This document shows positions 54,300 to 63,215 of a stretch of 64,000 bases of DNA, piece after piece. The DNA comes from Ancylobacter pratisalsi (GTDB lineage Bacteria; Pseudomonadota; Alphaproteobacteria; Rhizobiales; Xanthobacteraceae). The position numbers and the translations under genes are program-made. Location of the stretch: the NCBI RefSeq assembly GCF_010669125.1, contig NZ_CP048630.1, positions 3,468,001-3,532,000 of the forward strand. Reading direction: 5' to 3'. The notes under the pieces were generated by a model. That model worked only from the letters and a program-made list of their open reading frames with translations, was not told the origin of the DNA and ran no database searches. Each line of letters starts with the position of its first letter. The first letter of the stretch is position 1.

Positions 54300-54904
54300 G
54301 CCGCGAGGCTCCCCTTGGTGAAATGACTGAGGGCGTCGTCGAGGGTCATCACCTCGACAGGGCCCGGCACGCGTGCGGCATAGCGCGGAAACAGCGGATC
54401 GACGAGGCCGGCCTCGGCCCACTGGTTCGGGCCCGAGCCGGGGGCGGGGGGGGCGGACTTGACCAGCGTCAGCCGTTCGGCACCGCTCTCGCCTGCGATC
54501 CAGGCCGCGAGGCTGTCGGATGTCAGCTCCCAGCTCTGCGGCAGCTCGCTTGCTTCCAGCGCCAGCCGCGCGGGCCGCCAGATCGCGACGCGCTTCGCCG
54601 CGCCCGCCTCCGCAATCGCTTCAAGGCTGTCCACGGGCACAAGGCCGGGGGCGAGGTCGGCAAAGGCGAGGGCGGTCTGTTCCATGGCCAGGATCGCCAT
54701 CCGGTGGCAGGCGGGGTCGGAAAGCCGAAGCGTCGGCTGGAGATCGCGCACGGCGTCGGCGAAAGGCCCGCCTCCGGTGACGAGCAGCGTGGGGGACGCA
54801 TGGCGCGCCAGGGCGCGCAGCAGCTCGGGCAGGCGCGGCGCTCCGAGCAGGCTGCCACCCAACTTGACCACATGCCCTCGCCGGAGGGCGGAGTGTTCTG
54901 GCAT
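54296..54904 (-). CDS. mfnE: Amino acid kinase-family protein, MfnE-like furan phosphate kinase
   Basis: A 202-residue protein from ATG 54904, with AAGGA about seven bases upstream; ATG 54919 is an alternative. It has the amino acid kinase loops HVVKLGGSLLGAPRL and LLVTGGGPFADAVRDL, and a C-terminal WELTSDSLAAWIAGES with LTLVKSAPP. MfnE phosphorylates 5-(aminomethyl)furan-3-yl-methyl phosphate to the diphosphate used by the MfnF step. It heads the operon ending at mfnB, so furan formation, activation and coupling genes are all present in the window. Confidence 0.78.
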   Translation of the reverse strand: MPEHSALRRGHVVKLGGSLLGAPRLPELLRALARHASPTLLVTGGGPFADAVRDLQPTLRLSDPACHRMAILAMEQTALAFADLAPGLVPVDSLEAIAEAGAAKRVAIWRPARLALEASELPQSWELTSDSLAAWIAGESGAERLTLVKSAPPAPGSGPNQWAEAGLVDPLFPRYAARVPGPVEVMTLDDALSHFTKGSLAA

Positions 54905-54997
54905 CGTCGCGTCCTTCATGCAGTACCGGCAATACCGGAACGGAGGCCGCAAAACTAACGCAGGTTGTGGTTGGATCAATCGGACCGTATGCCGCCG

Positions 54998-55029
54998 AAA
55001 AAAAGACCCGAAGCAGAGCTTCGGGTCTT
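54998..55029 (-). terminator. Rho-independent terminator for the leftward RNA methyltransferase transcript
   Basis: A perfect 11-base stem (55003-55013 with 55019-55029) around a CAGAG loop is followed on the - strand by a run of seven Ts (54998-55004, partly in the stem). It lies 112 bases after the stop of the leftward RNA methyltransferase gene and insulates the C1 operon from it. The rest of 54905-55140 holds a short GACGGA/TCCGTC repeat and no gene. Confidence 0.85.
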
Positions 55030-55140
55030 GAAAAGGTAGACGGTCATTCAGACGGAAGGTCCGTCCGGCATTTCACTTAGGAGTGTGAGCCTAGTTTTCC
55101 GGAATGTCGAGAACTGATTCGCGCTATCACGCGGCCGTTA

Positions 55141-55947
55141 TCACGTGAAATTTGTCAATGCGTGTAGCGTGATACCGCTGGTCGTGGCGACGTTCAGCGA
55201 GTCGAAATCGCCCTTCATCGCAATGCGCACCGTGCGGGCGCGGGCCATCACGTCCGCCGGCAGGCCCGGCCCCTCGGCACCGAGCAGCACCGCCGTGCGC
55301 GGCGCGCGGGCGAGATGCGACAGCTCCACGGCGCCCGCCGGGCTCAGCGCCACAAGCTCGAAACCGTTGGCGCCGAGCAGGTCCAGCAGGTCGTGCGCGG
55401 TGCCTTCCCGCGCGAAGGGAACCACCAGACTGCCGCCCACCGACACACGGATCGCCTTGCGGTACAGCGGATCGCAGGAGGCAAAGTCGAACAGCGCCGC
55501 ATCCGCCCCGAAAGCGGCGGCGTTACGCATGATGCCACCGGCATTGTCGTGGTTGGTGATGCCCAGCGCCACGACCACGAGCGCTTCGGCCGGCAGTCCG
55601 GCGACGACCTGCGCCGCGGTCGGCATGTCGCCGCGCAGCCCGACACCGAGCAGGCCGCGGTGAATGTGGAAGCCGGTGATGCCGTCGAGAATCGGCTGGC
55701 TCGCGGTGTAGATCGGCACGTCGGCCGGGGTCTGCGCCAGAAGCGGCGCCAGCGCGTCGGCGCGGCTCTCCGCGATCAGCAGCGATTCCACCGCGAAGCG
55801 GTTGCGCGGGGACAGCGCCACGTCGAGCACCGTGCGCCCTTCCAGAATGAAGCGGCCGCCGCGCCCGACGAGATCGCGCTCCTTGATGACGCGATAGGCG
55901 TCGATGCGCGGGTCGTCCGGCGAGGCGAGGGCCGTGAGCGGCCTCAA
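55141..55947 (-). CDS. SPOUT-family RNA methyltransferase (TrmH/SpoU type)
   Basis: A 268-residue protein if it starts at TTG 55947, whose TTGA overlaps the stop of the ABC-F gene and which has GAGGA nine bases upstream; ATG 55986 would add 13 residues. The N-terminal part (SPDDPRIDAYRVIKERDLVG, GRFILEGRTVLDVAL) is the usual substrate-binding domain, and the knot has ALGITNHDNAGGIMRNAAAF, LLGAEGPGLPADVM and VRIAMKGDFDSLNVATTSGI. It methylates a ribose in tRNA or rRNA with S-adenosylmethionine; the site is unknown. Confidence 0.88.
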   Translation of the reverse strand: MRPLTALASPDDPRIDAYRVIKERDLVGRGGRFILEGRTVLDVALSPRNRFAVESLLIAESRADALAPLLAQTPADVPIYTASQPILDGITGFHIHRGLLGVGLRGDMPTAAQVVAGLPAEALVVVALGITNHDNAGGIMRNAAAFGADAALFDFASCDPLYRKAIRVSVGGSLVVPFAREGTAHDLLDLLGANGFELVALSPAGAVELSHLARAPRTAVLLGAEGPGLPADVMARARTVRIAMKGDFDSLNVATTSGITLHALTNFT

Positions 55948-57776
55948 GCGCCCAGTTCCTCGCGCAGCACTTCCAGCTCCAGCCATTCCTCCTCGGCCTT
56001 GGCCAGCTCGTTCTGGGTACGCGTGAGCTCGGCGGTGGCCTTGGCGAAGCCGGCGGGATCGCGGGTGTAGAAATTCGGCGTATGGAGGGTGTTGCTCAGC
56101 CGCGCAATGTCGGATTCCAGCTTGGCGATGCGCTTGGGCAGCTGCTCCAGCGCGTGCTTTTCCTTGAAGGACAGCTTGCGCTTGGCCGCCGCCTTGGGGG
56201 GCTCCGCAGCGGCAGGGGCATTCGCGGCCTTGACGGTGCTCTTGTCGGTCTTGGCGGCCTTCTCGGCCTGCGCGCGGGCGGTCACGCCGCGTCCGCGCTG
56301 GGCCACCATGTCCGAATAACCGCCCGCATAGACCTCCCAGTTGCCATCGCCCTCGAAGGCGATGGTGGCGGTGACCGTGCGATCGAGGAAGTCGCGATCA
56401 TGGCTCACCAGCAGCACCGTGCCGGCGTAGTCGTCGATCATCTCCTCAAGCAGGTCGAGGGTTTCCAGATCGAGGTCGTTGGTCGGCTCGTCCAGCACCA
56501 TGAGGTTCGAGGCCTGCGCCAGCGCGCAGGCGAGCAGGAGCCTTCCGCGCTCGCCGCCCGAGAGCCGGGAGACGGCGGTGCCAGCCTGTTCCGGCGTGAA
56601 CAGGAAGTCCTTCATGTAGCCGATGACATGGCGCGGATTGCCGCCGACGAACACCTGATCGCCGCGCCCGTCGGTGAGCGTGTCGCGCACCGAGCGGGTG
56701 GGATCGAGCGCCGCGCGACGCTGGTCGAGCGTCGCCATCTCGATATTGGTGCCGAGCTTGGCCTTGCCGCGATCGGGGGCCAGCTCGCCGGTGAGCATCT
56801 TCAGCAGCGTGGTCTTGCCGGCGCCATTGGGCCCGACAATGCCGATGCGGTCGCCGCGCTGGATGCGGATCGACAGGTCGCGCACGATGACGCGATCGCC
56901 ATAGGCCTTGGAGATGTGCTCGGCTTCCATCACCAGCTTGCCGGAGACGTCGGCCTCCGTGGCGGTCACGGAAATGGTGCCGACCGCACCGCGATGGTCG
57001 CGGAACTTCGCGCGCAGATCCGCCAGCTCGCCGACGCGGCGCACGTTGCGCTTGCGCCGCGCGGTGACGCCGTAGCGCATCCAGTGTTCTTCGGCGACGA
57101 TCTTGCGGGCGAGCTTCTGCTGGTCGCGCTCTTCCTCTTCCAGCACCTGGTCGCGCCATTCCTCGAAGAAGCCGAAGCCGCGTTCCATGCGGCGCGTGGT
57201 GCCGCGATCGAGCCAGACGGTGGCGCGGGTCAGGTCCTGCAGGAAACGGCGGTCATGGCTGATGAGCACGAGGGCGGAGCGCAGCGAGGCGATCTCGGCC
57301 TCCAGCCATTCGATGGCGGGCAGATCGAGATGGTTGGTCGGCTCGTCCAGCAGCAGGATGTCCGGCTCGGGTGCCAGCACGCGGGCCAGCGCGGCGCGAC
57401 GGGCCTCGCCGCCGGAGAGATTGGCCGGGTCTTCCTCCCCGGTCAGCCCCAGCTCGTTCAGCAGGTAGATGGCGCGGTATTCCTGGTCGCCCGGTCCCAT
57501 GCCCGCTTCGACATAGTCGAGCGTGGTCTTGAAGCCGGAAAGGTCCGGCTCCTGCGGCAGGTAGCGCACGGTCGCGCCGGGCTGCACGAAGCGTGCGCCG
57601 CTGTCGGCCTGGACGAGGCCGGCGGCAATCTTGAGTAGGGTGGATTTGCCCGAGCCATTTCGGCCGACAAGGCCGACGCGCTCGCCGGATGAGACGGACA
57701 GCTCCGCGCCCCCGAGCAGCGGGGTACCGCCGAAGGTGAGCCGGGTGTCCTGGAGCAGAAGAAGAGGAGGAGCCAT
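55944..57776 (-). CDS. ABC-F family ATPase (Uup-like)
   Basis: A 610-residue protein from ATG 57776. Two ABC domains are joined without membrane segments: Walker A GLVGRNGSGKSTLLK (about residue 36) with LSGGEARRAALARVLA, and Walker A GIVGPNGAGKTTLLKML (about 313) with LSGGERGRLLLACALA. The linker and the basic, coiled-coil C-terminus (LEQLPKRIAKLESDIARLSN) resemble Uup, which acts on ribosomes or on DNA-branch stability. No clear Shine-Dalgarno site precedes the start. Coupled to the methyltransferase gene by a four-base overlap. Confidence 0.9.
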   Translation of the reverse strand: MAPPLLLLQDTRLTFGGTPLLGGAELSVSSGERVGLVGRNGSGKSTLLKIAAGLVQADSGARFVQPGATVRYLPQEPDLSGFKTTLDYVEAGMGPGDQEYRAIYLLNELGLTGEEDPANLSGGEARRAALARVLAPEPDILLLDEPTNHLDLPAIEWLEAEIASLRSALVLISHDRRFLQDLTRATVWLDRGTTRRMERGFGFFEEWRDQVLEEEERDQQKLARKIVAEEHWMRYGVTARRKRNVRRVGELADLRAKFRDHRGAVGTISVTATEADVSGKLVMEAEHISKAYGDRVIVRDLSIRIQRGDRIGIVGPNGAGKTTLLKMLTGELAPDRGKAKLGTNIEMATLDQRRAALDPTRSVRDTLTDGRGDQVFVGGNPRHVIGYMKDFLFTPEQAGTAVSRLSGGERGRLLLACALAQASNLMVLDEPTNDLDLETLDLLEEMIDDYAGTVLLVSHDRDFLDRTVTATIAFEGDGNWEVYAGGYSDMVAQRGRGVTARAQAEKAAKTDKSTVKAANAPAAAEPPKAAAKRKLSFKEKHALEQLPKRIAKLESDIARLSNTLHTPNFYTRDPAGFAKATAELTRTQNELAKAEEEWLELEVLREELGA

Positions 57777-57979
57777 GGCGCGGGGATAGGAGGAAAGCCC
57801 CGGCGGGGCAAGGGGCGAGCGAGGGCCAAATGGCCAATGCACGGCAAACAGCGCCGATGAGCCGCGGGCGGGCGGGTGTCGTTGATCTCCGGCGGTCCTT
57901 GCCCGGCGCCCCGGCGGACCTATGGTGGGAACGGCCGACCCGAACCGGCCGCCGTGAGCGCCAGCCAGTTGAGAGTTCC

Positions 57980-59422
57980 ATGCCCGTCACCCCGACCACC
58001 GTGCCGCCCGCTTCCGCCGACCTCTCCCGGCTTCTCGACGCCATTGCCCAGCGCATCGGCGCCGCGCATGTGCTGAGGGCGGCGGACGACATGGCGCCCT
58101 ATCTGCGCGAGGAGCGCGGGCTCTATCAGGGCCGCACCCCGGCGGTGGTGCGGCCGGGCACGACCGAGGAGGTGGCGTTCATCGTTTCAGCCTGTGCCGA
58201 GGCGGGGGTGTCGATCGTCCCGCAGGGTGGCAATACCGGGCTGGTGGGGGGGCAGATGCCGTTCGGCGAGCTGCTGGTCTCGCTGGCGCGCCTCGACCGG
58301 ATCCGCGACGTCGACCCGGTGGACATGACGATGACGGTGGAGGCCGGCGTCATCCTCGACACCGTGCACCGGGCGGCGGAAGAGGCGGGATGCCTGTTCC
58401 CGCTGCACATCGCCTCGCAGGGCTCCTGCCGGATCGGGGGAAACCTGTCCAGCAATGCGGGGGGCACGGCGGTGCTGCGCTATGGCAATGCGCGCGAGCT
58501 GGTGCTGGGTCTCGAGGTGGTGCTGGCCGACGGCCAGGTGTGGAACGGGCTCAGGTGCCTGCGCAAAAACAATGCGGGCTACGATCTCAAGCAGCTGTTT
58601 CTCGGCACCGAGGGTACGCTCGGCCTCATCACCGCTGCGGTGCTGAAGCTGTTTCCCCAGCCCGCGCAACGCTCCACGGCCTTTCTCGCCGTGCCCGATC
58701 CCGCCGCCGCGCTGGCGCTGCTGAAGCGGCTGCGCGGCGAGGCGGGGGATGCGCTGACCACTTTCGAACTGATGGCCGGCTTCGGGGTCGAGACCGTGCT
58801 GAAGCACATGCCCGGCACCGTCCGCCCGTTCCGCGACGCCTACGCGTGGTATGTGCTGGTCGAACTTTCCGCGCCAACGCGGGCGTTCGACCTGCCTGCG
58901 CTGCTGGAGCAGGGCCTCGCCGATGCGCTGGAGGCGGGCGAGGTGCTGGACGCGGTCATCGCGGCGAGCGAGGCGCAGGCGCAGGGGCTGTGGCGGCTGC
59001 GCGAGGACATGTCCGAGGCGCAGAAGCACGAGGGCGGCTCGATCAAGCACGATGTGTCGGTGCCGGTGTCCCGGGTGCCCGAATTCCTTGAGCGTGCCCT
59101 GCCGGCAGTGATGGCGGCACTGCCGGGCCTGCGACCCTGTCCATTCGGGCATGTCGGCGACGGCAACATCCATTTCAACCTGAGCCAGCCGGTGGGCATG
59201 GAGAAAGCCGCCTTCATCGCGATGTGGGAGACGTTCAACCGCATCGTCCATGACATCGTGGTGGAGATGGACGGCTCGATCGCCGCCGAGCACGGCATCG
59301 GCCTTCTGAAGGCGCATGAACTGGCCCACTACGCCGACCCTGTGAGCCTCGACCTGATGCGGCGGCTGAAGGGCGCGCTGGACCCGGGCGATCTGCTTAA
59401 TCCCGGCAAGGTTATTGAGTGA
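57980..59422 (+). CDS. FAD-linked D-2-hydroxyacid dehydrogenase (GlcD/D2HGDH type)
   Basis: A 480-residue protein from ATG 57980. The N-terminal PCMH-type FAD domain has TPAVVRPGTTEEVAFIVSAC, VPQGGNTGLVGGQMP and GNLSSNAGGTAVLRYGN; the C-terminal domain has CPFGHVGDGNIHFNLSQPVG and GSIAAEHGIGLLKAHEL, with the metal-binding histidines of D-2-hydroxyglutarate or D-lactate dehydrogenases. The electron acceptor is probably a flavoprotein or quinone. It has no operon partner; the substrate (D-2-hydroxyglutarate, D-lactate or glycolate) cannot be settled by sequence alone. Confidence 0.88.
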   Translation: MPVTPTTVPPASADLSRLLDAIAQRIGAAHVLRAADDMAPYLREERGLYQGRTPAVVRPGTTEEVAFIVSACAEAGVSIVPQGGNTGLVGGQMPFGELLVSLARLDRIRDVDPVDMTMTVEAGVILDTVHRAAEEAGCLFPLHIASQGSCRIGGNLSSNAGGTAVLRYGNARELVLGLEVVLADGQVWNGLRCLRKNNAGYDLKQLFLGTEGTLGLITAAVLKLFPQPAQRSTAFLAVPDPAAALALLKRLRGEAGDALTTFELMAGFGVETVLKHMPGTVRPFRDAYAWYVLVELSAPTRAFDLPALLEQGLADALEAGEVLDAVIAASEAQAQGLWRLREDMSEAQKHEGGSIKHDVSVPVSRVPEFLERALPAVMAALPGLRPCPFGHVGDGNIHFNLSQPVGMEKAAFIAMWETFNRIVHDIVVEMDGSIAAEHGIGLLKAHELAHYADPVSLDLMRRLKGALDPGDLLNPGKVIE

Positions 59423-59456
59423 CAGGCGACAATATTGATCTTTCTAGAATGATGAT

Positions 59457-59503
59457 AATGTAGAATTCAGCATCGACTTCACTGTTTTGAAGAATTCTAC
59501 ATT
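59457..59503. promoter_or_regulatory. 12-base AT-rich inverted repeat upstream of exbB-exbD-tonB
   Basis: AATGTAGAATTC (59457-59468) is matched perfectly by GAATTCTACATT (59492-59503), 23 bases apart; a separate TTCTAGAA palindrome lies at 59442-59449. The surroundings (59430-59515) are much more AT-rich than the genome. The TAGAAT/ATTCTA elements resemble iron-response boxes of alphaproteobacteria (Irr-type), which would suit an energy operon for siderophore uptake. A stem-loop at the end of the preceding gene is the alternative. Confidence 0.45.
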
Positions 59504-59641
59504 AAAGGAGTTGAACGTTTTCGTATTGTCGGCAGCGTACTCGCGGGTCTATGGAAGCTGGTAACTGACAAGACCGGCGGCCCGACACGTCTATGCGTCC
59601 TGTGCATTGCGGGCGGGCGGCCAGAACTGCGGGTCACCAGC

Positions 59642-60742
59642 ATGTCGAACCTTCGCCGCACCGCTGCCTGTCTGCCGAGACGTCAGGCTCTCGTGGCCGT
59701 CCTTTTGTGCGGTCTGCTGACGCCGGCCACGGCGCAGCAAGTTCCGCCAGAGCCGCAGTCGCCGGTGCAAACGCAGATGCCCGCCCCAGCGCCCGCATCG
59801 GTGCCGGCGGCGCCAGCGGTGACGCCTTCGGCCATAGCCTCTCCCCCGCAGGCGGGTAACGGCGCCGGGGGCGACGACGGGCTGGTGCCGCCGATGTCGG
59901 CTGCCGATGGCGCTGCGCCCTCCGTCGTTCCTTCCGCCGAGACGTTCTCCTTGACCGGGGGCGAGGCGGTGCCGGAACCGGGCTTCGATGTCGGGGCCGC
60001 TTCCCCCGCGGAGGAAGACACGTCCATTTCCGCCCAGCTTCCCCATGACCTGTCGCCCTGGGGCATGTTCATGGCGGCGGACTGGGTGGTGAAGGCGGTG
60101 ATGATCGGCCTGGCCTTCGCCTCGGTCGTCACCTGGACGGTGTGGCTGGTGAAGACCTTCGAGCTGCTGTTCGTGCAGCGCCGGCTGCGTGTCGCGCTGC
60201 GCGGCTTCCTCGGCTCCGCCTCGCTGGACGAGGCGCGCCGCGTGGCGCCGAGCGGTCCGGCCGGCGCCATGCTGCGGGCGAGCGATCTTGAAATCATGCG
60301 TTCGGGTGACCTGCCGGCCGAAGGCATAAAGGAGCGGGTATCGATCTCGCTGGGCCGGATCGAGGTCGCGGCCGGGCGGGCGATCACGCGTGGCACGGGG
60401 CTTCTGGCGACGATCGGCGCCACCGCGCCCTTCGTCGGCCTGTTCGGCACGGTGTGGGGCATCATGAATGCCTTCATCGGCATCTCGAAGGCGCAGACCA
60501 CCAATCTCGCCGTGGTGGCGCCCGGAATCGCCGAAGCGCTGCTGGCGACCGCGATCGGCCTGGTGGCGGCGATACCGGCCGTGGTGATCTACAACCATTT
60601 CAGCCGGCAGGTGTCGGGTTATCGGGTGCTGATGGGCGACGCCGCCGCCGAGGTGCTGCGCCTGCTGTCGCGGGATCTCGACCGTCGCGATGCCAACCAC
60701 ACCCGCCACCCGCCGGCGCGGCTGCGCGCGGCGGCGGAGTAA
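59642..60742 (+). CDS. exbB: TonB-system energiser ExbB with long N-terminal extension
   Basis: A 366-residue protein. A signal-like segment (about residues 14-32) is followed by about 100 residues rich in Pro, Ala and Gln, then the ExbB core with three membrane helices: WVVKAVMIGLAFASVVTWTV, GLLATIGATAPFVGLFGTVW and GIAEALLATAIGLVAAIPAV. GTVWGIMNAF and the TAIGLVAAIPA helix are diagnostic. ExbB and ExbD form the proton-driven motor that powers TonB for import through outer-membrane receptors. The extended periplasmic N-terminus is common in alphaproteobacterial forms. First gene of the operon. Confidence 0.92.
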   Translation: MSNLRRTAACLPRRQALVAVLLCGLLTPATAQQVPPEPQSPVQTQMPAPAPASVPAAPAVTPSAIASPPQAGNGAGGDDGLVPPMSAADGAAPSVVPSAETFSLTGGEAVPEPGFDVGAASPAEEDTSISAQLPHDLSPWGMFMAADWVVKAVMIGLAFASVVTWTVWLVKTFELLFVQRRLRVALRGFLGSASLDEARRVAPSGPAGAMLRASDLEIMRSGDLPAEGIKERVSISLGRIEVAAGRAITRGTGLLATIGATAPFVGLFGTVWGIMNAFIGISKAQTTNLAVVAPGIAEALLATAIGLVAAIPAVVIYNHFSRQVSGYRVLMGDAAAEVLRLLSRDLDRRDANHTRHPPARLRAAAE

Positions 60743-60748
60743 CGCGCC

Positions 60749-61252
60749 ATGGCGGCGAAGCTGCAGAGTTCCGACAGCGACGAGCTGGTCGAGAACCACG
60801 AGATCAACGTCACCCCGTTCATCGACGTGATCCTGGTGCTGCTGATCATCTTCATGGTGGCGGCGCCGCTTTCCACCGTCGACGTCAAGGTGGACCTGCC
60901 GGCCTCCAACGCGGCGGTGCAGCCGCGCCCGGATACGCCGGTCTATCTCACGGTGAAGAGCGATCTCATGCTCGCGCTGGGCAATGACGATGTCGCGCGG
61001 TCCGCGCTCGGGGCCGAGCTGGCGCGTGTGACCGAGGGCAAGAAGGACACCCGCATCTTCCTGCGGGCCGACAAGACCGTGGCCTATGGCGACCTGATGG
61101 AGGTGATGAACCTTCTGCGTGCCGCCGGCTATCTGAAGATCGCGCTGGTGGGACTTGAGTCCGTCGCGGGCGCCGCCCCCGCTTCCGACGCCGCGCCTGC
61201 TTCCGACGCAGCCCCCGCTTCCGAAACGTCACCGGGAAGCGCAGCACCATGA
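60749..61252 (+). CDS. exbD: TonB-system protein ExbD
   Basis: A 167-residue protein six bases after exbB. It has one membrane helix with the proton-carrying aspartate, NVTPFIDVILVLLIIFMVAA (Asp26), then VDVKVDLPAS and the periplasmic ExbD domain (IFLRADKTVAYGDLMEVMNL). The last 25 residues are an unusual tail of near-repeats (APASDAAPASDAAPASE) rich in Ala, Pro and Ser. The stop overlaps tonB by four bases. Confidence 0.93.
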   Translation: MAAKLQSSDSDELVENHEINVTPFIDVILVLLIIFMVAAPLSTVDVKVDLPASNAAVQPRPDTPVYLTVKSDLMLALGNDDVARSALGAELARVTEGKKDTRIFLRADKTVAYGDLMEVMNLLRAAGYLKIALVGLESVAGAAPASDAAPASDAAPASETSPGSAAP

Positions 61253-62112
61253 GCCTGCTGCTGCTCAAGGGCGGCCCCGGCCACAGGCTGCGCGTGGCCG
61301 CCGGCTGGGCGGTGTGCGGCTGCGTGGTGCTGGCCGCCCATGGCGGCGCGCTGGGCTATCTCCTGTCCAAGCCTCCCGAGGTGGCCGCCGACGCGCCGGC
61401 CGCGATCATGATCGAGCTGGCGGAAATGCCGGTGTCGCCGGAATCCGAGCCGACCGAGACCGCGCCGGGACCGCCCATGGTGGAAGCGCCCGAAGAGGTG
61501 GAGGAGGAGGTGAAGCCCGACCCGTTGGCCGAGGTCGAGGACGCCCCGCCGCCTCCACCGATGCCTGAGCAGGAGCCGCTGCCCGAAGTGGCGGAATCCC
61601 CCGCGCCCGATATCGAGGTGCCCCTGCCGCCGCCCCCGCCTCTGGCTTCCGAGCTGACCCCGCCGGAGAAGGAGATCGAGAAGCCGAAGGAGCGGCCGAA
61701 GCAGAAGCCGAAGCCGCGCAAGAAGAGCAAGAAGCCGCCGGCGCCGCGCACCGCCGCCGCGCCCGCGCTGGACGCCGCGCGCGCCGACCGTGTCGCCGCG
61801 CCCTCGCAGGGGGCGAGTTCGTCCAACAGCCGGGCTGCCGCCACCTGGCGCTCGCGGCTGATGGCGCATCTCAACCGGCACAAGCGTTTTCCTGCCGGGG
61901 AAAACGGCAGCGGCAAGGCCCGCGTGGCTTTCACCATCGACCGCTCGGGGCGGGTGATCGCGGCCCGCCTTGTCGGCAGCTCGGGCGTCTCGACGTTCGA
62001 TCAGGAGGCGGTGGCGATGATCCGCCGGGCGTCCCCGGTGCCGCCGCCGCCGCCCGATGTGGGCGGCAGCCGGATCTCGTTCACGGTGCCGGTGGACTTC
62101 GCGCGGCGCTAG
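61249..62112 (+). CDS. tonB: Energy transducer TonB
   Basis: A 287-residue protein with an N-terminal membrane anchor (about residues 15-38), a long proline/glutamate and proline/lysine region (PDPLAEVEDAPPPPPMPEQE, KPKERPKQKPKPRKKSKKPP) that spans the periplasm, and a C-terminal TonB domain (about 195-287) with WRSRLMAHLNRHKRFPAGE, ARVAFTIDRSGRV and FDQEAVAMIRRASPVPPPP. It transmits ExbBD energy to outer-membrane receptors. No receptor gene is linked within the window. Confidence 0.93.
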   Translation: MSLLLLKGGPGHRLRVAAGWAVCGCVVLAAHGGALGYLLSKPPEVAADAPAAIMIELAEMPVSPESEPTETAPGPPMVEAPEEVEEEVKPDPLAEVEDAPPPPPMPEQEPLPEVAESPAPDIEVPLPPPPPLASELTPPEKEIEKPKERPKQKPKPRKKSKKPPAPRTAAAPALDAARADRVAAPSQGASSSNSRAAATWRSRLMAHLNRHKRFPAGENGSGKARVAFTIDRSGRVIAARLVGSSGVSTFDQEAVAMIRRASPVPPPPPDVGGSRISFTVPVDFARR

Positions 62113-62211
62113 GGCGTTTTCGTTGAACTCCCGTTCACCCGAAATGCCGCAGCTGCTTGTTTCGACACGTAGTGGTCATGCGAGCCGCAGACCGCTTCGC
62201 CCGAAAACGCT
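62112..62211. repeat. Short inverted repeat GCGTTTTCG / CGAAAACGC after tonB
   Basis: GCGTTTTCG at 62114-62122 is matched by CGAAAACGC at 62202-62210 in the 110-base gap between tonB and the convergent transporter gene. The arms extend with one mismatch on the outside. The 80-base spacing is too long for a simple terminator. It may be an extended transcript end structure or a dispersed repeat. Confidence 0.35.
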
Positions 62212-62222
62212 CCCGCCCCGGC

Positions 62223-63211
<989 letters not shown>

Positions 63212-63215
<4 letters not shown>

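Noticed and set aside
59504..59560. AAAGGAG motif after the inverted repeat suggesting a small leader gene
   Set aside because: The only nearby start is a TTG one base away, too close, giving about 17 residues with no recognisable feature; a leader peptide cannot be supported.
61700..61760. Lys/Pro codon repeats in tonB as a possible tandem DNA repeat
   Set aside because: This is the normal proline/lysine spacer of TonB and not an independent repeat.
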